Position numbers and translations under genes: made by a program. This document shows positions 17,516-27,175 of a stretch of 64,000 nt of DNA, piece after piece. Origin of the DNA: Vibrio hibernica (GTDB lineage: Bacteria; Pseudomonadota; Gammaproteobacteria; Enterobacterales; Vibrionaceae); assembly GCF_015223435.1 (NCBI RefSeq), contig NZ_VHKO01000001.1, forward strand, positions 62,001-126,000, read 5' to 3'. The notes beneath the pieces were generated by a model that saw only the letters and a program-made list of their open reading frames with translations, ran no database searches and was not told the DNA's origin. Within the stretch, counting starts at the first letter, position 1. The number at the start of each line of letters is the position of its first letter.

Positions 17516-18361
17516 TTATCCCTCTTTGGTTTGGTTGGGCGTTTTACACAGACGATCCAAAATAATCGCAACTAATACGATGGCTAAGCCAGCTTCAAAA
17601 CCTTGAGAAATGTTGACCGTATTCAATGCACGGATAACCGGTTTACCGAGGCCATCAGCACCGACTAACGCGGCGACAACAACCATTGAAAGTGACAGCA
17701 TGATGCATTGTGTTATCCCAGCCATAATGCTTGGTAGCGCGGCAGGTAATTCCACTTTAAACAGTAATTTCATACGACTAGCACCAAAGGCTTTACCTGC
17801 TTCGACTAATTCTTCTGGTACTTTAATAATGCCTAAATAGGTCAAACGAATCGGCGCGGCGATGGCAAAAACAATCGTTGAGATAAGGCCTGGCACGATC
17901 CCGAGACCAAACAATACTAACGTTGGAATTAAGTACACGAAGGTAGGGACGGTTTGCATCAAATCCAAAATAGGTCGCATGATGGTGTACAGCCATGGTC
18001 GATGCGCTGCCATTATTCCAAGAGGAACGCCAATTAATACGGAAATCGTTGTCGCCGCAAAGACGAGAACAAAGGTTTCCAGCATTTCTTGCCAATACCC
18101 TAAATTTAAAATCAGCAGTAAGGCTGCAATGATAAAAATCACTAATGATAATTTACGATGTAAATACCACGCTAATGCGGCCGTAATCGCGATGGGAACA
18201 GCGGGTGGCATCCATTGAAATATGTCGACTAAACAGGTGATGATGGTTTCAAGGAAAATGGAAATAGCGTCGAAGAAACTAGCGGCATTCACCGTAAGCC
18301 AATCAACAACAATTTCCATCCAATGTCCGAGTGGGATTTTATGATCCGTTATAAAGTTCAA
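17516..18361 (-). CDS. choW: choline/glycine betaine ABC transporter permease
   Basis: 281 residues with about six membrane helices. The binding-protein-dependent transport motif appears as EAGKAFGASRMKLLFKVELPAALPSIMAGITQ, which docks onto the ATPase. The N-terminal stretch with WLTVNAASFFDAIS is typical of ProW/ChoW proteins. It forms the inner-membrane channel of the uptake system. It is separated from choX by 115 bases that contain a small hairpin, and is tightly followed by choV. Confidence 0.9.
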   Translation of the reverse strand: MNFITDHKIPLGHWMEIVVDWLTVNAASFFDAISIFLETIITCLVDIFQWMPPAVPIAITAALAWYLHRKLSLVIFIIAALLLILNLGYWQEMLETFVLVFAATTISVLIGVPLGIMAAHRPWLYTIMRPILDLMQTVPTFVYLIPTLVLFGLGIVPGLISTIVFAIAAPIRLTYLGIIKVPEELVEAGKAFGASRMKLLFKVELPAALPSIMAGITQCIMLSLSMVVVAALVGADGLGKPVIRALNTVNISQGFEAGLAIVLVAIILDRLCKTPNQTKEG

Positions 18362-18476
18362 TGTATTGCCTTATCTGGCGAGCTTGCACCCGCCAGTCCT
18401 ATTACTTGTGTTGAGAATGTGAAGAAGCCAGCGCTGCTGATCTTCTGGTGTTACTGAGTTTTATCTTTATGACGTT
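18362..18476 (-). other. intercistronic spacer with hairpin between choX and choW
   Basis: CTGGCG / CGCCAG (about 18374-18395) forms a short stem on the mRNA just after choX. Such spacers often keep the binding-protein message more abundant than the permease message. This reading is inferred from structure and gene order only. Confidence 0.4.
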
Positions 18477-19424
18477 TTACGCTTTAACATTGCTTAAATA
18501 TTGAATAACCGCTGGCGCAGCAGGTTTGCCATCTATCGTTTTAATACTTTCTAGCCAAACTTTGACTTGCTCGGGGTGCTGTTCTAACCATTCACGAGCG
18601 GCGATAGCCGGTTTTTTGTTTTTATTTAAAATGGAATCCATGATCTGGTTTTCCATTTCAAGGCTAAATTTTAAATCTTTTAATAAATTACCGACATTTG
18701 GACATTGCGCTAAATAGCCTTGACGAACGTTAGTATGTACGCTCGCACCGCCATAATTAGGACCAAAGAAGTCATCGCCCCCGGCAAGGTATTTCATATC
18801 GACTTTGCTGTTCATCGGGTGAGGCGCCCAACCTAAGTAAACAATCCATTGGTTACGACGTACCGCACGAGTAACTTGTGACACCATGCCGGCTTCGCTC
18901 GATTCTACTAACCGGAAGTCTTTTAAATCGAAAGCGTTTTGATCGATCATGCTTTGCAGTAAGCGGTTGCCATCGTTACCCGGTTCAATTCCATAAATGC
19001 GGTCGTTAAATTTGTCGGCATTTTTAGCAATGTCTGCAAAGGTTTTTACGCCAGCGTCATACACATATTTCGGTACGGCAAGGGTATATTTTGCGCCTTC
19101 AAGGTTAGCTCTAACGCTTTCTACTGTGCCCGCTTCGCGGTATTTTTTGATGTCGTTTTCCATGGTCGGCATCCAGTTACCAAGGAACACATCAATATCG
19201 CCGTTGGCCATCGAAGAATAGGTAACCGGAACCGAAAGTAATTGGGTTTTGGTTTGGTATCCCATCCCTTTTAATAGCTCAGAGGCCACCGCGGTTGTTG
19301 AGGTAATGTCGGTCCAACCAACATCTGAAAATCGGACGGTTTCACATTGGTTGGCGGCTTGGACATTAAAAGCGGCTAATGAGGTAAACCCTAGAGTTAT
19401 TAATGTTTTATTTTTCAGTGACAT
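18477..19424 (-). CDS. choX: choline/betaine ABC transporter substrate-binding protein
   Basis: 315 residues. A signal peptide (MSLKNKTLITLGFTSLAAFNVQAA) is followed by the ChoX-type opening CETVRFSDVGWTDITSTTAV. DVFLGNWMPTM and VYLGWAPHPMN carry aromatic residues of the kind that form the box around the quaternary ammonium group. The protein is periplasmic and delivers choline or betaine to ChoWV. An upstream TTG (19430) is possible, but ATG 19424 with AAGGA (19431-19435) is the natural start. It follows betA by 32 bases in the operon. Confidence 0.9.
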   Translation of the reverse strand: MSLKNKTLITLGFTSLAAFNVQAANQCETVRFSDVGWTDITSTTAVASELLKGMGYQTKTQLLSVPVTYSSMANGDIDVFLGNWMPTMENDIKKYREAGTVESVRANLEGAKYTLAVPKYVYDAGVKTFADIAKNADKFNDRIYGIEPGNDGNRLLQSMIDQNAFDLKDFRLVESSEAGMVSQVTRAVRRNQWIVYLGWAPHPMNSKVDMKYLAGGDDFFGPNYGGASVHTNVRQGYLAQCPNVGNLLKDLKFSLEMENQIMDSILNKNKKPAIAAREWLEQHPEQVKVWLESIKTIDGKPAAPAVIQYLSNVKA

Positions 19425-19456
19425 AATCAATCCTTATGATGAGTAACTTACTGTTA

Positions 19457-21154
19457 TTACTTAGTTGTAAAGTGGCGCATTGGTGCATTAATACGCTGTA
19501 TTTCTTGCCAGTTAGGCGCAATCCATACGGGAACATTAGTAGGTTCGAGTAAGCGCTTACCTAAAATCATATCGGCAGCCCGTTCTGCCACCATGATGGT
19601 TGGCGCATTTAAGTTGCCGTTAGGGATAATGGGGAAAATAGAAGAATCAACCACACGTAGGTTTTCTATGCCTAGCACGCGACACTCTTCATCGACGACT
19701 GCCATTGGGTCATTTTTAGCGCCCATTTTGCAGGTACAAGAAGGGTGATAAGCACTTTCCACGTTTTCTTTAACCCATTGATCAATCGCTTGATCGGACT
19801 CAACCTCTACACCTGGTTGAATTTCGGTGCCTCGGAATGTGTCCATCGCGGGTTGCGCTAAAATCTCACGGGTTAAGCGAATGCAATCTCGCCAATCTTG
19901 ACGGTCTTGCTGCGTTGAAATGTAGTTAAATTCAATACTTGGCTTAGCGTGTGGATCGCTTGATTCGATAGCGACACGACCACGACTTTCCGGTTTGTTT
20001 GGACCTACGTGCACCTGAAACCCATGTCCATCAAAGGATGCTTGGCCATCGTAGCGCATGGCTGCAGGTAAAAAATGGTATTGAATATTGGGCCATTTCA
20101 AACCTTTACGTGAGCGAATAAAGGCGCATGATTCAAAGTGGTTCGTCGCGCCTAAGCCAGTGCGTTTTATGATCCATTCTGCGCCAATTAAGCCTTTGCT
20201 GACTAAACCCAGTTTGCTGTTTAGTGTGATGGGTTCTTTGCACTCGTATTGAAAATAAACTTCTAAGTGATCTTGTAGATTTTCACCCACGCCAGCCAAT
20301 TCATGTTTAACGTCTACCCCGGCCTTTTTCAATGTGTCGCGTGCGCCAATACCAGAGAGTTGCAACAGTTGAACGGAACCAATTGAACCTGCACTTGAGA
20401 TGACTTCTTTATCGGCGTAAACGTTATGCATTTTTCCCAACTTCTCATACTCGATTCCGCAAGCTGTTTTACCTTCAAGTAAGATTTTATGCGCCACAAT
20501 TCCTTTTAGTAACGTCAGGTTTGAGCGTTTTAGCGCACGTTTTAGGTAAGCATTAGACGTTGAAGCACGTACGCCGCCATCGACGGTCATGTGCATTGGG
20601 CCAAAGCCTTCTTGCTGATAGGCGTTATAATCTTGCGTTTCTGGGTAGCCTGCTTCTTTACCCGAATCGATAAAGGCTTGGTATAAAGGATTACGCGACA
20701 TGTTATTACCGTTACAAGTACCCACGGGGCCATTACCACCTCGGTAGGTGTTACTTCCATCCATCCAGCTTTCTGCTTTGCGGAAGTAAGGTAAACAGTT
20801 TTGGTAATTCCAACCGTGAGCACCAGACTCTTCCCACTGGTCAAAATCGCAAGCATGGCCGCGTACATAAACCATGCCGTTAATGGAAGAGCTACCACCG
20901 AGTACTTTACCGCGAGGGCAATGTAAGCGACGACCATCAAGCCCTGCTTCTGCTTTGCTTTCAAATTGCCAAGCGTATTTATCACTGTTCATTGGATAAG
21001 AGAGAGCGGTTGGCATTTGAATGAAAATACTTTTATCACTGCCGCCAGCTTCTAATAGTAGGACTTTATGTTCACCTGATTCGCTGAGTCTGTCGGCTAA
21101 TACGCAGCCGGCCGAACCCGCGCCGACGATAATATAATCGTAGCGTTGTTGCAT
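19457..21154 (-). CDS. betA: choline dehydrogenase (GMC oxidoreductase)
   Basis: 565 residues, the usual length for BetA. FAD-binding [20 protein letters not shown] begins at residue 6. The GMC signatures [21 protein letters not shown] and [15 protein letters not shown] are both present, and the catalytic His lies in [12 protein letters not shown]. It oxidises choline to betaine aldehyde at the inner side of the membrane, feeding electrons to the respiratory chain. It lies between betB and choX in the betI-led operon. An 82-base spacer before it contains the hairpin CGGTGAG / CTCACCG. Confidence 0.93.
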   Translation of the reverse strand: MQQRYDYIIVGAGSAGCVLADRLSESGEHKVLLLEAGGSDKSIFIQMPTALSYPMNSDKYAWQFESKAEAGLDGRRLHCPRGKVLGGSSSINGMVYVRGHACDFDQWEESGAHGWNYQNCLPYFRKAESWMDGSNTYRGGNGPVGTCNGNNMSRNPLYQAFIDSGKEAGYPETQDYNAYQQEGFGPMHMTVDGGVRASTSNAYLKRALKRSNLTLLKGIVAHKILLEGKTACGIEYEKLGKMHNVYADKEVISSAGSIGSVQLLQLSGIGARDTLKKAGVDVKHELAGVGENLQDHLEVYFQYECKEPITLNSKLGLVSKGLIGAEWIIKRTGLGATNHFESCAFIRSRKGLKWPNIQYHFLPAAMRYDGQASFDGHGFQVHVGPNKPESRGRVAIESSDPHAKPSIEFNYISTQQDRQDWRDCIRLTREILAQPAMDTFRGTEIQPGVEVESDQAIDQWVKENVESAYHPSCTCKMGAKNDPMAVVDEECRVLGIENLRVVDSSIFPIIPNGNLNAPTIMVAERAADMILGKRLLEPTNVPVWIAPNWQEIQRINAPMRHFTTK

Positions 21155-21236
21155 AAGATTGATTCTCCGCTTCCGTTTAAGGACGCATTGGTTTAGAAAA
21201 TCGGTGAGTATTTCTCACCGTTTAATGGACTATTTT

Positions 21237-22697
21237 TTATTGATAAGGGCTTTCGAAGTCGCCAAGGTGGACAAAAACACTTTTAGTTTGAGTATAGTGG
21301 CGTAAGGTTTCAGCGCCATTTTCGCGCCCAACGCCGGAGTGTTTGTAACCTCCAACGGGCATTTCAGCAGGGGAGTCACCCCAGGTGTTTATCCAGCAAA
21401 TACCCGCTTGCATTTGGTGGATCACGCGATGTGCGCGAGATAAGTTTTGTGTGAATATACCAGCAGCAAGGCCAAATTCAGTGGCATTGGCGCGTTGAAT
21501 CACTTCATCTTCATCACTAAATTTTAAGACCGACATGACGGGGCCAAAGATCTCTTGTTGAACATGTTCCATGTTGTCATCGCAATCAATAAAGACCGTT
21601 GGCGCGACAAAATTACCGTTCTCTAAACCGTTGTCAATGACTTGGTAACCACCGGTTAGTAACGTTGCTCCACTTTGTTTTGCCGTTTCAATGGCGCTTA
21701 AGACTTTACCTAAATGCTCTTTGGAAATGAGAGCGCCCACTTGGGTGTTAATGTCCATAGGATCGCCAATGATCATCTTTTCGGTGCGCGTTTTTAATTG
21801 AGCAATGAAATCGTCATACATGGCTTCATGAACAAATACGCGAGTACCGTGAGTACAAACCTCACCTTGGGTATAAAAGTTTGCGACCATAGCGGCAGAA
21901 ACCGCTTGGTCAAGCTTGGCGTCATCAAAAATAATCAAAGGAGATTTACCTCCTAATTCCATGGTGACCGATTTTAACGTCTTGGCACTGTCTCCCATCA
22001 CGGCTTTGCCTGTTCCTGATTCGCCAGTGAAAGAAACTTTTGCAATGTCAGGATGAGCAGTCAGCATTTGACCGACACGATAATCACCTTGAACGACATT
22101 AAAGACACCGTTTGGAACGCCGGCTTCAGTGAAAATTTCTGCTAATTTGAGTACCGACAATGGTGTTTCTTCAGATGGCTTGAAAATCATGGCATTACCT
22201 GCCGCAAGCGCAGGCGCTGATTTCCACATGGCAATTTGAATCGGGTAGTTCCATGCACCAATACCGGCACAAATACCAAGAGGTTCACGTCGAGTGTAGA
22301 AAAATTGGTTATCGCTTAATGCTTGCTGATCGCCTTGTAAGCTAGGGACTAGATTTGCAAAGTATTCAATCACATCGGCGCCGGTGACAATATCGACTTC
22401 TAATGCTTCTTGTAGTGGTTTACCGGTATCAAGGACTTCTAGTGCCGCCAGCTCATCGTTTCGTGCTCTAAGGATCTCAACCGCTTTTAATAGGATTCGA
22501 CTGCGTTCAACCGCACTCATTTTTGACCAAACCTCAAATCCTTTTTGGGCAGATTCTACCGCTTTGTCTAAGTCACTTTGAGAAGCTTGATCTATATTTG
22601 AGATGACTTCACCTGTTGCAGGGTTCAAGTTAGTGAAGGTTTCCCCTGAGGTTGCTGAGGTTAATTGACCATCGATATAAAGTGTTTTAGTTGTCAT
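21237..22697 (-). CDS. betB: betaine aldehyde dehydrogenase
   Basis: 486 residues, a standard aldehyde dehydrogenase length. Family motifs are [25 protein letters not shown] with the general-base Glu, and the catalytic Cys in [12 protein letters not shown]. It oxidises betaine aldehyde to glycine betaine with NAD(P)+, finishing the two-step path started by BetA. It starts 15 bases after betI ends. The encoded enzyme is cytoplasmic and has no unusual features. Confidence 0.94.
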   Translation of the reverse strand: MTTKTLYIDGQLTSATSGETFTNLNPATGEVISNIDQASQSDLDKAVESAQKGFEVWSKMSAVERSRILLKAVEILRARNDELAALEVLDTGKPLQEALEVDIVTGADVIEYFANLVPSLQGDQQALSDNQFFYTRREPLGICAGIGAWNYPIQIAMWKSAPALAAGNAMIFKPSEETPLSVLKLAEIFTEAGVPNGVFNVVQGDYRVGQMLTAHPDIAKVSFTGESGTGKAVMGDSAKTLKSVTMELGGKSPLIIFDDAKLDQAVSAAMVANFYTQGEVCTHGTRVFVHEAMYDDFIAQLKTRTEKMIIGDPMDINTQVGALISKEHLGKVLSAIETAKQSGATLLTGGYQVIDNGLENGNFVAPTVFIDCDDNMEHVQQEIFGPVMSVLKFSDEDEVIQRANATEFGLAAGIFTQNLSRAHRVIHQMQAGICWINTWGDSPAEMPVGGYKHSGVGRENGAETLRHYTQTKSVFVHLGDFESPYQ

Positions 22698-22712
22698 GTG
22701 AAAGCCTAATTA

Positions 22713-23324
22713 TTAGAGATTTTTAAGTGATGATTGAGCATAAAATGTCAATTGTTTATCGAGATAATCGTTAATGATCTCACGCGCTTTATCGGCATCA
22801 ATGCCTTCTGGATTCAAAGTGCCACGTAGCCAAATACCATCGATCAATGAGGCGATCCCATGAGCCACCAATATGGCTTGTTCTTGTGGTAATAATGCCT
22901 TTAATTCAATTTTTAAATGAGAAAGCAAGCGTTGTTCATTGACGCGTTGGAGCCTTTTTAATTGAGCGTCATGCATTGAATAAGACCAAAAGGCTAACCA
23001 TGTTTTCGTTACTTTGTTCTCTGCTTGAAAGCCTTCAACGTTGGCATCGATAATGGCATTGATCCGCTGGTGATGGGCGTCTTGCGACAACGCATTGAGT
23101 TTCGTTTTTACCGTGTTAGAAAGATCTCTTAAAATTGCACGCATGGTTTCTTCTAATAGACCATGTTTGCCACCGAAATAGTGATTAATGATCCCGGTCG
23201 AAACGTTCGCTTCTTTACTGATTAAAGAGATGCTTGCGCTGTGTAAACCAACTCGTTCAATCACCGCCATGGTGGCTTTGACTAACTGCGGTTTTCTAAT
23301 ATCTGGCATTCCAATTTTTGGCAT
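22713..23324 (-). CDS. betI: TetR-family repressor of choline genes BetI
   Basis: 203 residues from the start [19 protein letters not shown], which aligns with the start of E. coli BetI. An upstream in-frame ATG at 23348 would add 8 residues, but that stretch overlaps the probable operator. The helix-turn-helix is [28 protein letters not shown]. BetI represses the bet genes and releases DNA when choline is present. It is the first gene of betI-betB-betA-choX-choW-choV. Confidence 0.92.
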   Translation of the reverse strand: MPKIGMPDIRKPQLVKATMAVIERVGLHSASISLISKEANVSTGIINHYFGGKHGLLEETMRAILRDLSNTVKTKLNALSQDAHHQRINAIIDANVEGFQAENKVTKTWLAFWSYSMHDAQLKRLQRVNEQRLLSHLKIELKALLPQEQAILVAHGIASLIDGIWLRGTLNPEGIDADKAREIINDYLDKQLTFYAQSSLKNL

Positions 23325-23346
23325 ATTTCGAACCCATTTATTTTTC

Positions 23347-23360
23347 ATTGAACGATCAAT
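23347..23360. promoter_or_regulatory. probable BetI operator
   Basis: ATTGAACGATCAAT is a perfect inverted repeat (ATTGA / TCAAT around ACGA) placed directly upstream of betI. It has the form expected of a TetR-family operator and would allow autoregulation. Assignment to BetI is inferred from position. Confidence 0.6.
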
Positions 23361-23690
23361 TAATAATAATGCTACACATAAAATGTTTAGACCTCAAACT
23401 AATATATTGAGTTTTATTTACGTTAATTTGTATTTTTTGATATAAAATTGTTATTTATCAGTGAAATAAAATGGTATTAAATATTTTTTTATAAGAATAA
23501 TTGTTATGGATGTAATGATTATTATTGAGGGGATTGATAAATAAAGGGATGCGGATGAGGAAATAATGCACAAAATAAAAATGCCACCAAAAGATTAGTA
23601 GCAAAAGTAAGGGGGTAAAAATACCAATCAATACACTCGAAAATCAGAATAATTTAGGAGCATATTATGAGAAATAAGTGAGTAGATGGG
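23361..23690. other. AT-rich intergenic region upstream of betI
   Basis: No coding region was seen. The right part follows the small Cys-containing gene (it is downstream of that minus-strand gene), and the left part should contain the betI promoter. Long AT stretches prevent a confident -35/-10 call. Confidence 0.4.
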
Positions 23691-23963
23691 TTATTTTTCA
23701 ACTAGGCCATTCCTTACCAATCCACGGCGTACATTTTTGCATAACTTCCCGAATCGGTTGAGTTCATCAAAATCGGGCAGTTGATCTTTTTTGAGTTTAG
23801 ATTCCCAAAAGATGAGTTCACTTTCCACTAATTCTAATAGCTTTCTTGGGCAACCCACGCAAGTATCACCACAAATAGAGGCTTCTGGAGCATCTAATGG
23901 GAAGTCTTTTTTTACCGTTTCGATAATATTTAACATAACGGTTTTACGATCAGGTTTGGCCAT
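23691..23963 (-). CDS. small conserved protein with a clustered-Cys motif
   Basis: 90 residues, no signal peptide or membrane helix. The segment ICGDTCVGCPRKLLELVESEL places three cysteines as CX3CX2C, and a fourth Cys occurs in FGKLCKNVRRGL. This could bind zinc or an iron-sulfur cluster. The product is not assigned to a named family here. The ATG has AGGAG close upstream on the minus strand, supporting real translation. It stands alone between the bet operon and narGHJI. Confidence 0.65.
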   Translation of the reverse strand: MAKPDRKTVMLNIIETVKKDFPLDAPEASICGDTCVGCPRKLLELVESELIFWESKLKKDQLPDFDELNRFGKLCKNVRRGLVRNGLVEK

Positions 23964-24048
23964 GATGAACTCCTGTTTATACGATAAGTTTATTATATCA
24001 AAAATAGTTTGGGTTTTTATATACTGACTTGGAGGTAGTCATATAGAA

Positions 24049-24085
24049 AAAGCCAGCATACTGAAAATAGATGCTGGCTTAAAAA
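24049..24085 (-). terminator. intrinsic terminator of narGHJI
   Basis: Perfect 10-bp stem AAGCCAGCAT / ATGCTGGCTT. On the minus strand it is followed by TTTTT, 22 bases after the narI stop codon. Confidence 0.85.
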
Positions 24086-24106
24086 GGTACCGTGTTGATT
24101 TAGATT

Positions 24107-24796
24107 TTAACGGCGGTTACGCACGATTTGGTAGCGACGGGTTAGATACTCCACTGGCACGCTCCAAATATGAACTAAACGACAGAAAGGGAATAACAGG
24201 AACATGGTCATACCCAGTACGATGTGTACTCTGAAGATCATAGCGACGCCATCTAAATGCGCTGAAGAATTGGCACCAAACGTCATCACTGATTGTGCCC
24301 AGCCCACTAATTTCATCATTTCACTGCCGTCCATGTGTTGGGCAGAAAAAGGAATGGTTAGCACACCTAAACAAGCTTGGATAACTAGTAAGGTTAAGAT
24401 GCCAATATCGGCAAAGCTCGATGTTGCTCGAACGCGTGAATTAGTTAAACGGCGTTTTAGCAGCATTGCGCCACCTGTTACCGTCATTAGTCCACATGCA
24501 CCACCTGCAATCATCGCCAATTGTTGTTTAGCTGCAATGGTAATGAAAGGAGCATACATCCAGTGTGGCGTTAACATACCGACAAAGTGACCCGCAAAAA
24601 TGCCTAAAATCCCAACGTGGAATAGGTTAGACGCAATGCGCATGTAGCGTTTGTCATCTCGGCTACTCAGCATCTGGCTAGAGCCTGCTCGCCATGTATA
24701 TTGAGCGTAGTCATAACGGATCCAACTGCCAATAAAAAACACAGCACTGGCGATGTAAGGATACACGTCAAAAAAGAACGTATTTAGAAAACTCAT
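24107..24796 (-). CDS. narI: respiratory nitrate reductase gamma subunit NarI
   Basis: 229 residues with five membrane helices. NarI is the di-heme b membrane subunit that oxidises quinol on the periplasmic side and passes electrons to NarH. It starts with [30 protein letters not shown]. The His residues of [20 protein letters not shown] and of [23 protein letters not shown] are the heme ligands of the family. It overlaps narJ by 4 bases (ATGA), a sign of translational coupling. It is the last gene of the operon. Confidence 0.94.
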   Translation of the reverse strand: MSFLNTFFFDVYPYIASAVFFIGSWIRYDYAQYTWRAGSSQMLSSRDDKRYMRIASNLFHVGILGIFAGHFVGMLTPHWMYAPFITIAAKQQLAMIAGGACGLMTVTGGAMLLKRRLTNSRVRATSSFADIGILTLLVIQACLGVLTIPFSAQHMDGSEMMKLVGWAQSVMTFGANSSAHLDGVAMIFRVHIVLGMTMFLLFPFCRLVHIWSVPVEYLTRRYQIVRNRR

Positions 24797-25539
24797 TGTT
24801 GGCCTCCAGATGCTGAAGTTGATGATGCAGTTGACGTTGGAAGTGAATCCAAGCTGACATATTGTGGTTGTACGCTGCCAGCAAAACGTTTTTGGTGCAT
24901 GTTTTGTTCAGCAGACGCGCAACCTTCTTCACCTAAGAATTTGATTTGCTCTTCTTCCCAAACCGCATCTAATGCTTCGGGCGTATCGTCGCGTTCTTCT
25001 TTTTCTACATTACTATTTAAATGCTCAGGACGAACTTTTGTGCCTGATAACTCAAGTAATAAAGTAAACAAGTGGCGATAAATGCTGTCACGCTTTTCTA
25101 AACGAGCGCCAAGCAGCGCCAGAATAGGGGCGATATCCGCTAAACCTTGAATCGATTCTTCACGGGTTTGCGTGGCTAAGTATTCAAGGTAAACCGGTAA
25201 GTAATCAGGTAGCTCAATACTTTCGATTTGAAGTCCTGCGGCTTTGTACTGATCCATCAAGTCGATCATGGCTTGGCCACGATCTCTTGATTCACCATGC
25301 ACGTGTTCAAACAACAATAATGACAATGAACGCCCACGGTCGAACAGTTCAATGTAGTTAGATTGAGCATCCAATAAATCTTGCTCAGTCAGTTCTTCAA
25401 TGAAGGTGTACAACCGACTCATCTGAGCGGGAGAGAGAAAGAGCATCTCAGAAATGTCTTTCATCAACTCGTCTTTGTGTAACCAGATCTCACGATCTGG
25501 GTACTCAAGTAAGAGAGAAATAATCTTTAGATTTTCCAT
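24793..25539 (-). CDS. narJ: nitrate reductase assembly chaperone NarJ
   Basis: 248 residues. NarJ is a cytoplasmic TorD/NarJ-type chaperone needed to insert the molybdenum cofactor and assemble NarGH before membrane attachment; it is not part of the final enzyme. Family features are LLEYPD near the start, the [19 protein letters not shown] helix and [10 protein letters not shown]. The C-terminal tail is low in complexity ([17 protein letters not shown]) and probably disordered. It shares one base with the narH stop and overlaps narI by four bases. Confidence 0.93.
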   Translation of the reverse strand: MENLKIISLLLEYPDREIWLHKDELMKDISEMLFLSPAQMSRLYTFIEELTEQDLLDAQSNYIELFDRGRSLSLLLFEHVHGESRDRGQAMIDLMDQYKAAGLQIESIELPDYLPVYLEYLATQTREESIQGLADIAPILALLGARLEKRDSIYRHLFTLLLELSGTKVRPEHLNSNVEKEERDDTPEALDAVWEEEQIKFLGEEGCASAEQNMHQKRFAGSVQPQYVSLDSLPTSTASSTSASGGQQ

Positions 25540-27173
25540 TATTTCGCTCCTTTACCATTCATATCTGAAGGATCCATAAATTGAACGCTATTTTGAGGGG
25601 CCGTTTTTGGATCAATGTTGATAGCATCAATGCGTTTGCTGTCAAATAGATTGAATTTGTTTTCGCTCCCGCCGCCGTGACAACCATCACCAAAGCTAAA
25701 CCCACAGCTACTTTTTTGTGCATAAGCACCGGTGTCATCAAGTGCGCCTGGGAACGATTCTTTGGCCATTTCACGGTGACTGGCTGGAATAACAAAGCGA
25801 TCTTCGTAATTAGCAATCGCAAGGTAACGATACATTTCTTTCGCTTGAGCTTCGGTTAATCCCGCTTCTTCAAGTGCCGAAGTATCGATAACACCATCAA
25901 CGGTTTCTGCGCGTTTGTAATGACGCATAGCCAGCATACGTTTTAATGCGCTGAGGACTGGTTTTTCATCACCTGCGGTAAGCAAGTTAGCCAGATATTT
26001 CACTGGGATACGCAGTCTTTCAATTTCTGGCAAGATGCCGTCGCCGTCAAGTACACCCGCATCCGTTACCGCTTGAATTGGCGATAGTGGTGGCACATAC
26101 CATACCATTGGTAGGGTGCGATATTCTGGGTGAAGGGGAAGGGCTAATTTCCAATCAACCGCCATTTTGTAAACCGGTGATTTCTGCGCCGCTTCAATGG
26201 TGCTCATTGGAACGCCTTGTGCTAACGCTTCTTTAATCACAGCAGGATCGTTGGGATCTAAGAATACATCCAATTGTTCTTGATACAGATCGGTGACGTT
26301 CTCGGTTGATGCGGCTTGCTCTACTTTATCAGCATCGTAAAGCATTACGCCAAGGTAGCGAATACGACCAACACAGGTTTCAGAACACACGGTTGGTTGA
26401 CCTGCTTCAATACGCGGGTAGCAGAAAATACATTTTTCAGATTTACCTGATTTCCAGTTGAAGTAGATTTTTTTGTATGGGCAGCCAGTTAAGCACATAC
26501 GCCAGCCGCGACATTTGTCTTGATCGATTAAGACAATGCCATCTTCTTCACGTTTGTAGATTGAACCGCTTGGACAAGTAGCAACACAAGTTGGATTCAA
26601 ACAATGCTCACATAAACGCGGCAAATACATCATGAAGGTGTTTTCAAACTCACCGACGATTTCTTTTTGCTTTTTCTCAAAACCGAACGCATTCAAGTTG
26701 TAATCTTTTGAACGTTTTGAATACTCGCCACCAAGAATTTCTTCCCAGTTTGGTCCGTTTTCAATTTTGTCCATACGCTTGCCGGTGATCAAAGAACGTG
26801 GGCGAGCGATAGGTTGATGCTTACTTTCTTTGGCATTTTGCAGATGCTCATAATCGAAAGTAAATGGTTCGTAGTAATCATCAATGCTTGGCATATCTGG
26901 GTTGTTGAACAATTTTGACAATACGCCAACCTTGCCGCCCATTCTTGGCTCAATTTTGCCATTGATTTTTCTAATCCAACCGCCTTTCCATTGGTCTTGG
27001 TCTTCCCAATTTGCTGGGTAGCCTACACCAGGCTTACTTTCTACATTGTTGAACCACGCATATTCCATACCTTCGCGGCTGGTCCATACGTTTTTACAAG
27101 TGACTGAACAAGTGTGACAGCCAATACATTTGTCTAGGTTAAGCACCATGCCGACTTGAGAGCGGATTTTCAT
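25539..27173 (-). CDS. narH: respiratory nitrate reductase beta subunit NarH
   Basis: 544 residues. NarH carries four iron-sulfur clusters and links NarI to NarG on the cytoplasmic face. Cysteine groups are visible as CIGCHTCSVTCKNVW near the start, CEHCLNPTCVATCPSGSIYK, CRGWRMCLTGCPYKK (the Trp marks the [3Fe-4S] cluster) and CIFCYPRIEAGQPTVCSETC. The C-terminal part has CGFSFGDGCHGG, a histidine/cysteine-rich tail whose role is unclear. It starts 3 bases after narG and shares a base with narJ. Confidence 0.95.
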   Translation of the reverse strand: MKIRSQVGMVLNLDKCIGCHTCSVTCKNVWTSREGMEYAWFNNVESKPGVGYPANWEDQDQWKGGWIRKINGKIEPRMGGKVGVLSKLFNNPDMPSIDDYYEPFTFDYEHLQNAKESKHQPIARPRSLITGKRMDKIENGPNWEEILGGEYSKRSKDYNLNAFGFEKKQKEIVGEFENTFMMYLPRLCEHCLNPTCVATCPSGSIYKREEDGIVLIDQDKCRGWRMCLTGCPYKKIYFNWKSGKSEKCIFCYPRIEAGQPTVCSETCVGRIRYLGVMLYDADKVEQAASTENVTDLYQEQLDVFLDPNDPAVIKEALAQGVPMSTIEAAQKSPVYKMAVDWKLALPLHPEYRTLPMVWYVPPLSPIQAVTDAGVLDGDGILPEIERLRIPVKYLANLLTAGDEKPVLSALKRMLAMRHYKRAETVDGVIDTSALEEAGLTEAQAKEMYRYLAIANYEDRFVIPASHREMAKESFPGALDDTGAYAQKSSCGFSFGDGCHGGGSENKFNLFDSKRIDAINIDPKTAPQNSVQFMDPSDMNGKGAK

Positions 27174-27175
27174 GC

